Below, one piece after another: positions 1 through 7,804 of a stretch of 36,094 bases of DNA. Position 1 is the stretch's first letter, and every line of letters begins with the position of its first letter. Source of the DNA: Rubrivivax sp. (lineage in GTDB: Bacteria; Pseudomonadota; Gammaproteobacteria; Burkholderiales; Burkholderiaceae_C). The stretch spans positions 1 through 36,094 of the forward strand of contig JAEUPE010000033.1 in assembly GCA_016790435.1 (NCBI GenBank), given 5' to 3'. Made by a program: the position numbers and the translations under genes. The notes below the pieces were generated by a model, which did no database searches, was not told where the DNA came from, and worked only from the letters and a program-made list of their open reading frames with translations.

Positions 1-46
1 GGCACTGCCGAGGCACACCGCCTCTTCGCCAGCCACGAACGGTGCA

Positions 47-153
47 GCCGAGGGAACCGGGTGGGCCCTTGCGCGGAAGTAAAGGAGGAGGACCGGCCGT
101 TCAGGCCAGGTCCGGGGGACATGGAGCGCAAGGGCCCACCCGGTTCCCTCGGC
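47..153. repeat. Long inverted repeat enclosing a nested hairpin
   Basis: A perfect 28-base inverted repeat: 47-74 is the reverse complement of 126-153. The 51-base loop holds a second stem, GGACC-GGCC at 90-98 pairing with 104-113 with one bulged A. No coding sequence is supported here. It lies beyond the 3' end of the minus-strand iorA-like gene, so it could act as a transcription terminator or mRNA 3' stabiliser, or be one member of a dispersed REPIN-like family. The sequence alone does not decide between these. It lacks a T-run, so it is not a classical intrinsic terminator. Confidence 0.6.
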
Positions 154-210
154 CTGCGCCAATCGTCGGAGTAGAAGGTCACCGGATCAATCCACACGTC
201 AATCCACACA

Positions 211-2400
211 TCACGCCGGCCGCAGCACGCACGTGACCCGCTCGCGCAGCCAGGCCGCGGCCCGCTCGTGCCAGCGCGGGTTCTGAATCACTTCGGCGCG
301 ATAGAAGCTCGGGCACAGCGTCGCCGCGTGCGCGTTCTCGCCGCACAACCCGCAGCCGACGCAGCCGTCGATGACCGTGGCCACCGGGTCCACGCGCAGC
401 GGGTCGGGGTTGTCCTTCAGCGTCAGCGTCGGGCAGCCCGAGAGGCGGATGCACGCGTGGTCGCCGGTGCACACGTCCTCGTCGACGCCGTACTTGACGC
501 GCACCACACGCTCGCCGCGCTTGAGCAGCCCGGCGATCCAGGGCTTGATGCGGCGCTGCCGCTCGAGCTGGCATTCGCCCTCGGCAACGATGACCTTGAG
601 GCCCGCGAAGGGTGTCGTCAGCGCCTCCTGTAGCGTACGGCGCATGTGGTCCACCTCATAGGTGTGCACGACACGCATCCACTGCACGCCCATGCCCTTG
701 AGCGTGTCTTCGATGGTCTGGTTCTTGTGCGCCAGGCTCTGGTGCAGGCTGCCGCTGGCGGCCGCCGCGGCCTTGGCCTCGTCGTCGGGCGTGTTGAGGA
801 TGTCCTGCGTGCCGGTGGCGCTGGTGTAGCCGTTCTTCATGATCAGCAGCACCGCGTCGTCGCCGTTGAACAGCGCCGCCTGCACACCGGTGAGCAGGCC
901 GTTGTGCCAGAAACCGCCGTCGCCCATGACGGCGATGGAGCGCCTTTGCATCATCGGCGAGACGCCGGCCCGGCTCGCCAGGCTCATGCCGTAGCCGAGG
1001 ATGCTGTGGCCGCTGCTGAAGGGCTCGAAGGTGGCAAGCGCGTGGCAGCCGATGTCGGCAGCCACGTGCACTGGCCCCACCTGCTGCTGCGCGAGCTTCA
1101 GCGCGCTGAACACCGGCCGCTCGGGGCAGCCGATGCAGAAGCCCGGCGGGCGCGCGGGCAGCGGCCCGAGCGCCTGGGCGACCTCGGCCCGGGCCGCGTC
1201 GACACCGGCGAGCCAGGCGCGCGCCGCCGCGAGCGAGTCGATGCCCGGCGCCAGCCTCTCGAAGAAGCCAATGAGGCCACGTGAGAGGGCCTCGACGGTG
1301 TACTCGCCGGTGGGCGGCAGGAAGTCCTTGCCGTGCACGGACGTCTGCACGTCCAGCCGGCGCAGCGCCTGCACCACATCCTTCTCGATGTACTCCGGGT
1401 TGCCCTCCTCCACCACCAGCACGGCGCGCTTGCCGGCGCAGAAGGCGCTCAGTTGCGCGGGCGCGAGCGGGTAGGTGACGTTCAGGCACAGCACGGGCAA
1501 CACCGGCTCGCCGAAGTCGTCGGCCAGTCCGAGTTGCTGCAGCGCGCGCGTCAGGGCCGGGAAGACCCCGCCCTGCACGATGAGCCCGAGGCCGGGCGCC
1601 GGGCCGGCCGCAGCCGCCCCGCCGGGCAGCTCACCGAACACCTCGTTGAGGCCCTGCTCGACGATGAAGTGCTGCGCCGCCGGAATGCGCTTTTCGACCT
1701 TGAGCTTCTCGTGCCGGAAGGTCACCGGCGGGTGCGCCAGGCGCATGTAGTCGAAGCCCGCCGGCTCGTCGATGAGCTGGCGCGTCGAGACCTTGGGCGC
1801 CACGTTGTCGGCGGCGGTGAAGCTGCCGCGCACGTGGCAGGCGCGGATGCGCAGCTCCATCAGCGCCGGCATGTTGCTCGCTTCGCTGAGCGCGAAGGCC
1901 TGGCCCACGAGCCGCACCATGTTGCCGAGCTCGGGCCGCGGGTCGAACAGCGCCAGCGTGCTCTTCAAGGCATAGGCGTGCGTGCGCTCCTGGATGACGC
2001 TGGCACCTTCGCCATAGTCTTCACCGACGACGATGAGCGCGCCGCCCACGACGCCGGGCGAGGCGAGGTTCGAAAGTGCGTCCGCCGCCACGTTGGTGCC
2101 GACGATGCTCTTCCAGGTGACACATCCGCGCAGCGGGTAGTGCAGGCTGGCGCCGAGCATGGCCGCGGCGCTGGCCTCGTTGCTGCACGCCTCGACGTGC
2201 ACGCCGAGCTCGTCCATCAGCGGCTTGGCCTGCACCAGCACGTCGAGCAGGTGCGACACCGGGGCGCCCTGGTAACCACCGACGTAGGCCACGCCGGCCT
2301 GCAGCAACCCCTTGGTGATGGCGAGGATGCCCTCGCCGTGGAAGGTGGCGCCGGCGCCGAGCTTCAGCTGCTCGATCTGTTCGGTGAACTGGACTTCCAC
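211..2400 (-). CDS. iorA: Indolepyruvate:ferredoxin oxidoreductase, alpha subunit-like (TPP and Fe-S)
   Basis: A 729-residue protein of the 2-oxoacid:ferredoxin oxidoreductase superfamily, most like IorA, which with IorB oxidatively decarboxylates aryl pyruvates to acyl-CoA and reduces ferredoxin. The N-terminal pyrimidine-binding region (GEGILAITKGLLQAG) comes first. A TPP-binding GDG motif (GDGGFWHNGL) with its distal N-G-Y sits near residues 490-522. A C-terminal ferredoxin-like part carries Cys644, 650, 656 and then CVGCGLC (680-686) plus Cys696, enough for iron-sulfur clusters. The start is GTG at 2400, because no upstream in-frame ATG or strong RBS is visible; the stop is TGA at 211. 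It follows the SRPBCC gene by 19 bases, so cotranscription is likely. A beta subunit (IorB) would be expected next, but bases 1-210 show none; if present it lies beyond the left edge. The exact substrate is inferred and could be another aryl or acyl 2-oxoacid. Confidence 0.85.
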   Translation of the reverse strand: MEVQFTEQIEQLKLGAGATFHGEGILAITKGLLQAGVAYVGGYQGAPVSHLLDVLVQAKPLMDELGVHVEACSNEASAAAMLGASLHYPLRGCVTWKSIVGTNVAADALSNLASPGVVGGALIVVGEDYGEGASVIQERTHAYALKSTLALFDPRPELGNMVRLVGQAFALSEASNMPALMELRIRACHVRGSFTAADNVAPKVSTRQLIDEPAGFDYMRLAHPPVTFRHEKLKVEKRIPAAQHFIVEQGLNEVFGELPGGAAAAGPAPGLGLIVQGGVFPALTRALQQLGLADDFGEPVLPVLCLNVTYPLAPAQLSAFCAGKRAVLVVEEGNPEYIEKDVVQALRRLDVQTSVHGKDFLPPTGEYTVEALSRGLIGFFERLAPGIDSLAAARAWLAGVDAARAEVAQALGPLPARPPGFCIGCPERPVFSALKLAQQQVGPVHVAADIGCHALATFEPFSSGHSILGYGMSLASRAGVSPMMQRRSIAVMGDGGFWHNGLLTGVQAALFNGDDAVLLIMKNGYTSATGTQDILNTPDDEAKAAAAASGSLHQSLAHKNQTIEDTLKGMGVQWMRVVHTYEVDHMRRTLQEALTTPFAGLKVIVAEGECQLERQRRIKPWIAGLLKRGERVVRVKYGVDEDVCTGDHACIRLSGCPTLTLKDNPDPLRVDPVATVIDGCVGCGLCGENAHAATLCPSFYRAEVIQNPRWHERAAAWLRERVTCVLRPA

Positions 2401-2419
2401 TCGATGCGGCCCGCGGCGG

Positions 2420-2896
2420 CTACTCGACCTCGCCGCCGAACTTCTTGCACAGGTTCTCGATGTATTTCTCGATCAGGCCCTCGAACTCGCTGTTCACCAC
2501 CGGCACCACGATCATCTTCATCAGGCCGGGCAGCGGCACCTCGACGGTGCCCTTCGTCTTGAGGACGATGTTGGTTCGGTCCTTGCCCTCGGTGATCTTC
2601 CAGCTGCCGCTGATCTGCGCGTTGCCCTGGGCGTCGGGGTGCGGCGTCCAGGTGACGCTGCCCTTCTTCTCGTCGCTCTTGTACTTGCAGGCGTAGATGG
2701 TCTGGATGCCGACCTGCGCCGTGCCCACCTTCTGCATCTCCCAGCGGTAGACGTTGTCGCCGAGGTCGTGCAGCTTCTTCACCTTCGGGAAGTGGCTGGC
2801 CGACTTGGGCACGTCGGCGAGCACGGCGAAGACGTCCTTGAACGGCGCCTTCACGGCAAATTCGTAGCCGAGGTCGATGTCGACACTGACGGTCAT
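2420..2896 (-). CDS. SRPBCC-family protein (CoxG/polyketide-cyclase-like)
   Basis: 158 residues with the fold signature of START/SRPBCC hydrophobic-ligand-binding proteins. The opening is MTVSVDIDLGYEFAV, then PFKDVFAVLADVP and SHFPKVKKL, a central beta-rich stretch with TWTPHPDAQGNAQISGSW, and a C-terminal helix SEFEGLIEKYIENLCKKF. There is no signal peptide, so it is probably cytosolic. The ATG at 2896 is chosen because a GGAG-containing RBS lies just upstream; a longer TTG-initiated form would add a proline-rich tail that looks non-coding. It sits between the WS/DGAT gene and the IorA-like gene on the same strand, suggesting a role in handling a hydrophobic acyl or aryl intermediate, but that is inference. 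No catalytic residues can be assigned. Confidence 0.8.
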   Translation of the reverse strand: MTVSVDIDLGYEFAVKAPFKDVFAVLADVPKSASHFPKVKKLHDLGDNVYRWEMQKVGTAQVGIQTIYACKYKSDEKKGSVTWTPHPDAQGNAQISGSWKITEGKDRTNIVLKTKGTVEVPLPGLMKMIVVPVVNSEFEGLIEKYIENLCKKFGGEVE

Positions 2897-2985
2897 CGCG
2901 GGGCTCCAGTGGGCGGGCCGGGGTGGCCCGGGCAAATCTTAAGGGCCGCGACGAACCCGCGGCACGGGGGCATGCCCGGACCTCT

Positions 2986-4419
2986 TCACCCTTCTTCGCC
3001 CGCCCAGGGCAGCATCATCGCCACCAGCAGCAGCTTCTCGAACTCGGGCTCGAAGCGGTCGATGATCTGCTGCGGGTGCGGGCACAGCTTCTCGTCGGTG
3101 ATGAGGCCGAACTGCACGCCGCCGCCGTAGCTGAGGATCGAGACACCGACGCCGATGTCGCCGGACGCCGGCACCCAGAACATCGTCTGCCGCAGCGTGC
3201 TGCCGCAGAACTTCAGCGGCGTGCCGGGGCCCGGCACGTTGGTCATGACCGCCGTCGTCTTCTTCGCGAACATGCCGAGCACCACGTCCTGCACCGGCTT
3301 GATGAACAGGCCCGACACCGACAGCACGGCGAAGGCCAGCAGCGGCTGATAGCTGCCCTTCATCTCGGCCATGCGCCGGTGCACGGCGTAGATGCGCTCG
3401 ACCGGGTTCTCGATGCCGATGGGCAGCACCAGGGGCGCCAGCCCGAAACGGTTGCCGAGCTGCCAGGCCTTCTCGATCGGGCGCAGGTTCACCGGCACCA
3501 TGGCGCGGATCTCCTTGCCCTCGGGGTCTTCGCCCTGGTCGCGCAGGTACTGGCCGATGGCGCCGGCGACGCAGCTGAGCAGCACGTCGTTGATGGTGCA
3601 GTTCAGGCCCTTGCCGACCGCCTTCACCACGTCGAGCGGAATCGGCTCGCCCCAGGCGACCACCTTGCGCCCGTTGCCCTTGCCCTTGAGCAGCGTCTTG
3701 CTGTCGTCGGCCAGCAGCGCCAGCGCGGCCACGTCCTGCACCACCTGCAAGCCGGAGCGGGCCATGTCGACGCTGCCCAGCAGCGGCTGCTGGGGATGCG
3801 CCAGCGCGTCGAGGCTCTTGGTGATGCCGCTGCCGTACATGCCGATCGCCTTCACCGTCAGGTCGGTGAGCGGCTTGAGCACGGCGTCGCTCAGCCAGTC
3901 GGTGTCGGGATCCTTCTCCTCGGCGGCGAGGTTGCGGCGGCGCTTGGGCGGATCGGTGCCGCCGTCGGTGATGCTCATCATCACCGTGATGAGCGCGATG
4001 CCGTCGCCGATGCAGTGGTGGATGCGCGCCAGGAGGGCACTGCCACCCTCGTAGTCCTCGACGAGGTGGAACTGCCACAGCGGCCGGCGCATGTCGAGCG
4101 GGGCGGCGGCGAGCTTGCCGCACAGGGCCTGCAGCGCCTCGCGCTCGCTCTGCCCCTTCTTGCGCTGCAGCGGCACCGACACGACATGCTGCGTGATATC
4201 GAAGTCCGGGTCGTCGACCCACGAGGCGCCCATCGCGTCGACGACCGCCTTCTGGCGGAAACGGTCGTACTTCAGCAGCTTGTCGGCAATGCGCTCGCGC
4301 AACGCCTCCAGCGTGATGGCCGGCGTGAGCAGCCACACGCCGACGATCATCATCAGGTTGACGTCGTTGTCCATGCGCAGCCACGCGGTATCGACGCGTG
4401 ACATGCGTTCGCTTGCCAT
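2986..4419 (-). CDS. Wax ester synthase / diacylglycerol O-acyltransferase (WS/DGAT)
   Basis: 477 residues of the bifunctional WS/DGAT family, which esterifies acyl-CoA to fatty alcohols or diacylglycerol to form storage wax esters or triacylglycerols at the membrane or lipid-body surface. The catalytic HHxxxDG motif is intact as HHCIGDG at residues 134-140. The N-terminal substrate region (SRVDTAWLRMD), the conserved NDVLLSCVAGAI block and NVPGP (394-398) in the C-terminal domain are present, and the length fits the family. The ATG at 4419 is preceded by AGGAGA at good spacing; an upstream in-frame extension to 4590 would cover the divergent promoter region and is rejected. The acyl-CoA-binding protein gene diverges 152 bases away. 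This pairing of an acyl-CoA consumer with an acyl-CoA carrier supports a storage-lipid role. Confidence 0.92.
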   Translation of the reverse strand: MASERMSRVDTAWLRMDNDVNLMMIVGVWLLTPAITLEALRERIADKLLKYDRFRQKAVVDAMGASWVDDPDFDITQHVVSVPLQRKKGQSEREALQALCGKLAAAPLDMRRPLWQFHLVEDYEGGSALLARIHHCIGDGIALITVMMSITDGGTDPPKRRRNLAAEEKDPDTDWLSDAVLKPLTDLTVKAIGMYGSGITKSLDALAHPQQPLLGSVDMARSGLQVVQDVAALALLADDSKTLLKGKGNGRKVVAWGEPIPLDVVKAVGKGLNCTINDVLLSCVAGAIGQYLRDQGEDPEGKEIRAMVPVNLRPIEKAWQLGNRFGLAPLVLPIGIENPVERIYAVHRRMAEMKGSYQPLLAFAVLSVSGLFIKPVQDVVLGMFAKKTTAVMTNVPGPGTPLKFCGSTLRQTMFWVPASGDIGVGVSILSYGGGVQFGLITDEKLCPHPQQIIDRFEPEFEKLLLVAMMLPWAGEEG

Positions 4420-4571
4420 GGGGGTTTCTCCTGGGTGGCTCATGGGCGAATGCGCGGCTCGCGGCGGCGGCGTCACTCGCGACTGCGCCGGATGCTGGGT
4501 AACATGCCGCGGCGAGTCAAGCCAGATCAACCCCAGATCCACCCACCCACACCACGCACGCGGAGGGCCCC

Positions 4572-4826
4572 ATGGCCGACCTGAAGGCAAAGTTCGAGAA
4601 GGCCGTTGCCGAGAGCAAGCAGTTGCCGGAGAAGCCCGACAACATGACGCTCCTGAAGATCTACGCCCTGTACAAGCAGGCGACCGCCGGCGACGTCGAA
4701 GGCAAGCGCCCCGGATTCACCGACATGGTGGGGCGCGCCAAGTTCGACGCCTGGGCCGAGGTGAAGGGCAAGGCCGCGCCCGAGGCGATGCAGGAATACA
4801 TCGACCTCATCGAGGGCCTCAAGTAG
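4572..4826 (+). CDS. Acyl-CoA-binding protein (ACBP)
   Basis: 84 residues, the normal size for ACBP, a four-helix cytosolic carrier that binds long-chain acyl-CoA esters. The signature runs through LKIYALYKQATAGD and then KRPGFTDMVGRAKFDAW. It retains the Tyr/Lys residues and the KFDAW tryptophan used for acyl-CoA binding. The ATG at 4572 has a GGAGG-type RBS at about 4562-4566. It is transcribed divergently from the WS/DGAT gene, so the two may share a control region (4420-4571), and functionally it can supply acyl-CoA to that enzyme. A GC-rich hairpin follows the stop codon. Confidence 0.95.
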   Translation: MADLKAKFEKAVAESKQLPEKPDNMTLLKIYALYKQATAGDVEGKRPGFTDMVGRAKFDAWAEVKGKAAPEAMQEYIDLIEGLK

Positions 4827-4856
4827 GAGCCGGCGCGCGGGGCCCATCGGCATCAT

Positions 4857-4879
4857 GGCGCCCGGCGCCCGGCGCCTTT
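4857..4879 (+). terminator. Candidate intrinsic terminator after ACBP
   Basis: GGCGCC (4857-4862) and GGCGCC (4871-4876) can form a GC-rich stem around CGGCGCCC, followed by TTTC. It lies 30 bases after the ACBP stop and just before the 3' end of the converging TetR gene. The T-run is short, so efficiency is uncertain. Confidence 0.45.
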
Positions 4880-4890
4880 CCTCTCGTGCC

Positions 4891-5712
4891 TCAAACCACC
4901 GGCCGCGCGGGCGGGACAGTCGAGCCCGGCGTGGTGAGCAGCAGGCCGCGCAACTGCTGTTCGAGCAGCGGTGCGAGCACTTCGCGCAACAGTGCCTCGC
5001 GCGCACGGCGCCCCGCCGCGGCGCCGGCGGCACTGGGCCCACCTTCCGCTGCCAGCGCGCCCTGCGCGACGTGGTCGAACTGGCCGGCCAGCGCCAGGTG
5101 TGCGAAGCCGTGCACCACCGACCAGGTGGCCAGCAGCGCATGCCAGTGGGCCGCTGACAGCGGCGCCTGCGCGGCCACGCCGAGCAGCAGGCGCGCGCCC
5201 TGCTCGAGCACGGTGAAAGCCGCGCGACCACTGCGCTCGAGCGCCTCGTCCTTGCGCACCGCGGGTGCACCGCTGCGGAACATGAGGCCGAAGCGGCCCG
5301 GGTAGCGCAGCGCAAACCCCACGTAGCCCAGCCCTTGCTCGCGCAGGCGCGCCAGGGGGTCGCTGCCGCCGCGTTCGTCGCCGGCCCTCAGGGCCGCGGT
5401 CAGACCGTCGAAGGCGAGGATGGCCACTGCCGTGAGCAGGCCCTGGGCGTCACCGAAGTGATGCGCCGGCGCGGCCGGCGACACACCCGACCGACGCGCC
5501 ACCTCGCGCAGCGAGAAACCTTCGGCGCCCCGCTCGGCCAGCAGCGCCTCTGTGGCCTCGATCAACGCCTCGCGCAAGGCGCCGTGGTGATAGGCCTCGC
5601 GGCGCGGCGCGGCGCGCGCGACCTGGCCGGCCTTTCCGGTGGCCTTCCTGGTGGGCTTCTTGGCAGCCTTCTTGCTGGCCTGGTGGCTGGACTTCTTCGC
5701 GGCGGTGGGCAT
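4891..5712 (-). CDS. TetR/AcrR-family regulator with WHG-type C-terminal domain and Lys/Ala-rich N-terminal tail
   Basis: 273 residues from the ATG at 5712. A basic low-complexity N-terminus (AAKKSSHQASKKAAKKPTRK) precedes a TetR helix-turn-helix: GALREALIEATEALLAERG, then FSLREVARRSGVSPAAPAHH, the normal TetR DNA-reading helices. The ligand domain contains WHALLATWSVVHGFAHLAL, typical of the WHG (PF13305-like) C-terminal domain. An ATG at 5781 would add 23 residues but would put the start inside the operator-like inverted repeat, so 5712 is preferred; neither has a strong RBS. It is divergent from the ABA4-like/membrane protein pair, and the inverted repeat at 5756-5797 in between is the likely binding site. 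Repression of itself and of that pair is an inference. The ligand is unknown. Confidence 0.85.
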   Translation of the reverse strand: MPTAAKKSSHQASKKAAKKPTRKATGKAGQVARAAPRREAYHHGALREALIEATEALLAERGAEGFSLREVARRSGVSPAAPAHHFGDAQGLLTAVAILAFDGLTAALRAGDERGGSDPLARLREQGLGYVGFALRYPGRFGLMFRSGAPAVRKDEALERSGRAAFTVLEQGARLLLGVAAQAPLSAAHWHALLATWSVVHGFAHLALAGQFDHVAQGALAAEGGPSAAGAAAGRRAREALLREVLAPLLEQQLRGLLLTTPGSTVPPARPVV

Positions 5713-5755
5713 GGGCGGCAGATGCAGGTTCGTGCCAGGTCGCGACCTTGACTTG

Positions 5756-5797
5756 ACAACGTTCAGATTCTGCCCCAACATATCTGAACGTTGTTCA
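5756..5797. promoter_or_regulatory. Operator-like inverted repeat between tetR and the divergent membrane genes
   Basis: A perfect 13-base inverted repeat: ACAACGTTCAGAT (5756-5768) and its complement at 5782-5794. The right half also contains its own dyad, TGAAC-GTT-GTTCA (5785-5797), and the left half is a degenerate version of the same dyad. A TTGACA at 5753-5758 could serve as a -35 box for the rightward genes. This is the form expected of a double TetR-type operator in a divergent promoter region. Confidence 0.65.
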
Positions 5798-5821
5798 CTT
5801 CATCGCTCGAACGAGGTCCGC

Positions 5822-6292
5822 ATGAGCATCCCTTCCCTGTTCACCCCCGAGGCCGTGTTCCAGGCCGGCAGCGGACTCGCCGGGCTCGGCTGGCTGGCGC
5901 TCGCGCTGTCACCGGCCGGCGCGCGCTGGACGCCGCTGGCGCGCCGTTTCGCCGGCCGCTGGGTGCCGCTCGTGCTCGCCGTCGTCTACGTCGCCCTCTT
6001 CGCGCGTCACGGCATGGGCGACGGCGGCTACGGCTCGCTGGCCGAGGTGCAACGGCTGCTGGCCGTGCCGGGTCTGCTCACCGCCGGCTGGCTGCACTAC
6101 CTCGCGTTCGACCTCTTCGTCGGCGCGTGGATCAGCGAACGCGCCGCCACGCTCGGGCTGCCGCATTGGGCGGTGTTGCCGCTGCTCGCGCTGACCTTCC
6201 TGTTCGGCCCCGCCGGCCTGCTCGCCTGGGCCGTGCTGCGCGCGGCGGTGGCCGGCTGGCGCCGGCGCCAGCCCGCCACCGCCCCCGCTTGA
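5822..6292 (+). CDS. ABA4-like (DUF4281) integral membrane protein
   Basis: 156 residues with about four hydrophobic segments. The motif GWLHYLAFDLFVGAWI (roughly residues 80-100) followed by LPLLALTFLFGPAGLLAW is the hallmark of the ABA4-like family, named from a plant protein needed for neoxanthin synthesis; bacterial members have no established reaction. The ATG at 5822 has a GAGG RBS about 7 bases upstream. It is the first gene rightward of the TetR-type operator, and the next membrane protein starts 35 bases after its stop, so the two likely form an operon. Function is not assigned beyond the family. Confidence 0.8.
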   Translation: MSIPSLFTPEAVFQAGSGLAGLGWLALALSPAGARWTPLARRFAGRWVPLVLAVVYVALFARHGMGDGGYGSLAEVQRLLAVPGLLTAGWLHYLAFDLFVGAWISERAATLGLPHWAVLPLLALTFLFGPAGLLAWAVLRAAVAGWRRRQPATAPA

Positions 6293-6327
6293 GCCAGCCC
6301 CTCCACTTCCACTCGAGGAACCTCACC

Positions 6328-7182
6328 ATGAACTCGTTCGCTCTCGGCTCTCGGGCCGACCATCCCGGCGGCACCGATTGCCGGCCCCGGCTCGTGCAAG
6401 CGTTGGGTCACGTCGCACGACAACTGTTCGCACGCGAGCGGCGCCTGACGGTCTTCGCTGCGCTGCTGCTGGCGCTGCTGGTACCGATGGCCATCGCCGC
6501 CGGCCTCGACGAGCGCGTGCTGCGTGGCGCAAACGTGTGGATCAAGCCGATGAAGTTCGCGCTCTCCATCGCGCTGCTGGCACTGACGACGGCGTGGTTC
6601 GTCGGCCACCTGCAGGTCGCGCATCGCCGCGGTCGCGCGGTGAACCGGATCGTCTGGCTGCTCATCGGCACAGGCAGCTTCGAGCTCGGCTACATCGCGC
6701 TGCAGGCCGCGCTGGGCGAGGGCTCGCACTACAACGTCGGCGATCCGCTGCACGGCATCATGTACTCGCTCATGGGCCTCGGCGCCCTCGGGCTCACCGC
6801 GACGCAGCCCCTGCTCGCCTGGCAACTGCGCCAGCACGCCGAGCCGTCGCGCGCACCGGCCTACCGGCTGGCCGTGCAAGTCGGGCTGTGGCTCACCTTC
6901 GTCTTCGGTGCCGGCGTCGGCGGTGTGCTGTCGTCGATGCAGCCGCCCGACGCCTCGTCGGCCGCGGCGGTGCCGGTCTTCGGCTGGTCGCTCGCCGGCG
7001 GCGACCTGCGGCCGGCGCACTTCATCGGCATCCATGCGCAGCAGCTGCTGCCACTCGCCGGCTGGGCCATCGCCGCCGCCGGGGCGCTGCATGCGCGCGC
7101 CTGGGTGTGGGGCGTCACAGCGCTCTACACGCTGCTCTTCGGCGCCGCCCTCGCCTGGGGCCTCGTCGGCCGGCTCGGATAG
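6328..7182 (+). CDS. Polytopic membrane protein, function unknown
   Basis: 284 residues with about seven predicted membrane segments, the first near residues 41-61 and the last near the C-terminus. Notable stretches are ANVWIKPMKFALSIALLALT and HYNVGDPLHGIMYSLMGLGA. I do not recognise a named family. The ATG at 6328 follows a GAGGAA sequence. It is probably cotranscribed with the ABA4-like gene upstream and under the same divergent TetR-type operator. The stop codon lies inside a tandem 13-base repeat. A transport or enzymatic role in the membrane is possible, but nothing in the sequence decides it. Confidence 0.75.
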   Translation: MNSFALGSRADHPGGTDCRPRLVQALGHVARQLFARERRLTVFAALLLALLVPMAIAAGLDERVLRGANVWIKPMKFALSIALLALTTAWFVGHLQVAHRRGRAVNRIVWLLIGTGSFELGYIALQAALGEGSHYNVGDPLHGIMYSLMGLGALGLTATQPLLAWQLRQHAEPSRAPAYRLAVQVGLWLTFVFGAGVGGVLSSMQPPDASSAAAVPVFGWSLAGGDLRPAHFIGIHAQQLLPLAGWAIAAAGALHARAWVWGVTALYTLLFGAALAWGLVGRLG

Positions 7183-7203
7183 GTCGCTCGGATAGGTCGC
7201 TCG
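7173..7203. repeat. Tandem 13-base repeat, 2.4 copies, over a stop codon
   Basis: The unit GCTCGGATAGGTC occurs at 7173-7185 and 7186-7198, then GCTCG (7199-7203). The TAG stop of the upstream membrane protein is in the first unit. It looks like a slippage duplication. Confidence 0.8.
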
Positions 7204-7277
7204 CCGGCCGTCCGCAGCGAAGCACGCAGGCGGCTGGCAAGGTCCGGCCGGCGGCGTCCGGGCGTACAGTGGATCGC

Positions 7278-7608
7278 ATGTCCACCGTCCTGCGCTTCGG
7301 ACACATCGAGCTTCGCCCGGTCGAACGCCAGCTGCACATCGAGGGGCGTCGTGTGCCGCTGGGGCAGCGCGGCGCGGCCGGCGCGCATGCCCGCGCCGGT
7401 CTGTCCGCATCGCCCGGCGCCAACTCGACGGCCCGCTCCGCGGCCACGAGCGCCTCGTCGAGCTGGTCGGCGAAGCTGAGCGCGGACCCGAGCGCCTGGT
7501 AGCCGAGCGGCAGGCCCGGGTCGCCTGCGGCCGTACTTCGCACGCGATGCCGAACGCCGGTTGCGGCTGCTCGGGCGGCTGCGCGAGGCGGGCGTCCCGC
7601 CGGGCTGA
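7278..7608 (+). pseudogene. Scrambled relic of a winged-helix/TPR transcriptional regulator
   Basis: Three fragments of one protein type lie together but are disordered. On the plus strand, the ATG at 7278 opens VLRFGHIELRPVERQLHIEG, the start of an OmpR/CadC-type winged-helix domain, which loses similarity after about 7380. At about 7400-7516, on the minus strand, a TPR-like stretch reads GYQALGSALSFADQLDEALV then AAERAVELAPGDA. At 7528-7608, back on the plus strand but in another frame, comes RRLRLLGRLREAGVPPG and a stop, resembling the C-terminal end of winged-helix/TPR or adenylate-cyclase-like TPR proteins. The simplest reading is a decayed regulator with an internal deletion and inversion. 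No intact product is possible. The rest of the 7183-7804 gap holds only the tandem repeat, the terminator at 7647 and presumably the promoter of the lipoprotein gene. Confidence 0.6.
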
Positions 7609-7646
7609 TCGGGCGTTCGCCCGACGACGTCCCTTGCCCGGCGGAC

Positions 7647-7674
7647 AAGGCGGCGCCGTTGACGCGCCGCCTTT
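7647..7674 (+). terminator. Strong candidate intrinsic terminator
   Basis: A perfect 10-base stem, AAGGCGGCGC (7647-7656) with GCGCCGCCTT (7664-7673), has a 7-base loop and is followed by TTTAG. It lies about 40 bases after the relic regulator's C-terminal fragment and is probably that gene's surviving terminator. It may also insulate the lipoprotein gene downstream. Confidence 0.65.
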
Positions 7675-7804
7675 AGATCGCTTTACATCGTCTTGGCTCG
7701 GCTAAAGACGCGCTCCCCCCTGCCGCCCGACAGTGGCTGCAAGCGCCAACGCTGCCTCCGGCAATCGCCGCGAAGCCGCCGGCGCGAGATCCAAGGAGCG
7801 AACC

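Noticed and set aside
42-236. Small plus-strand open frame at the left edge
   Set aside because: It spans the long inverted repeat and the 3' end of iorA, and has no RBS or family similarity.
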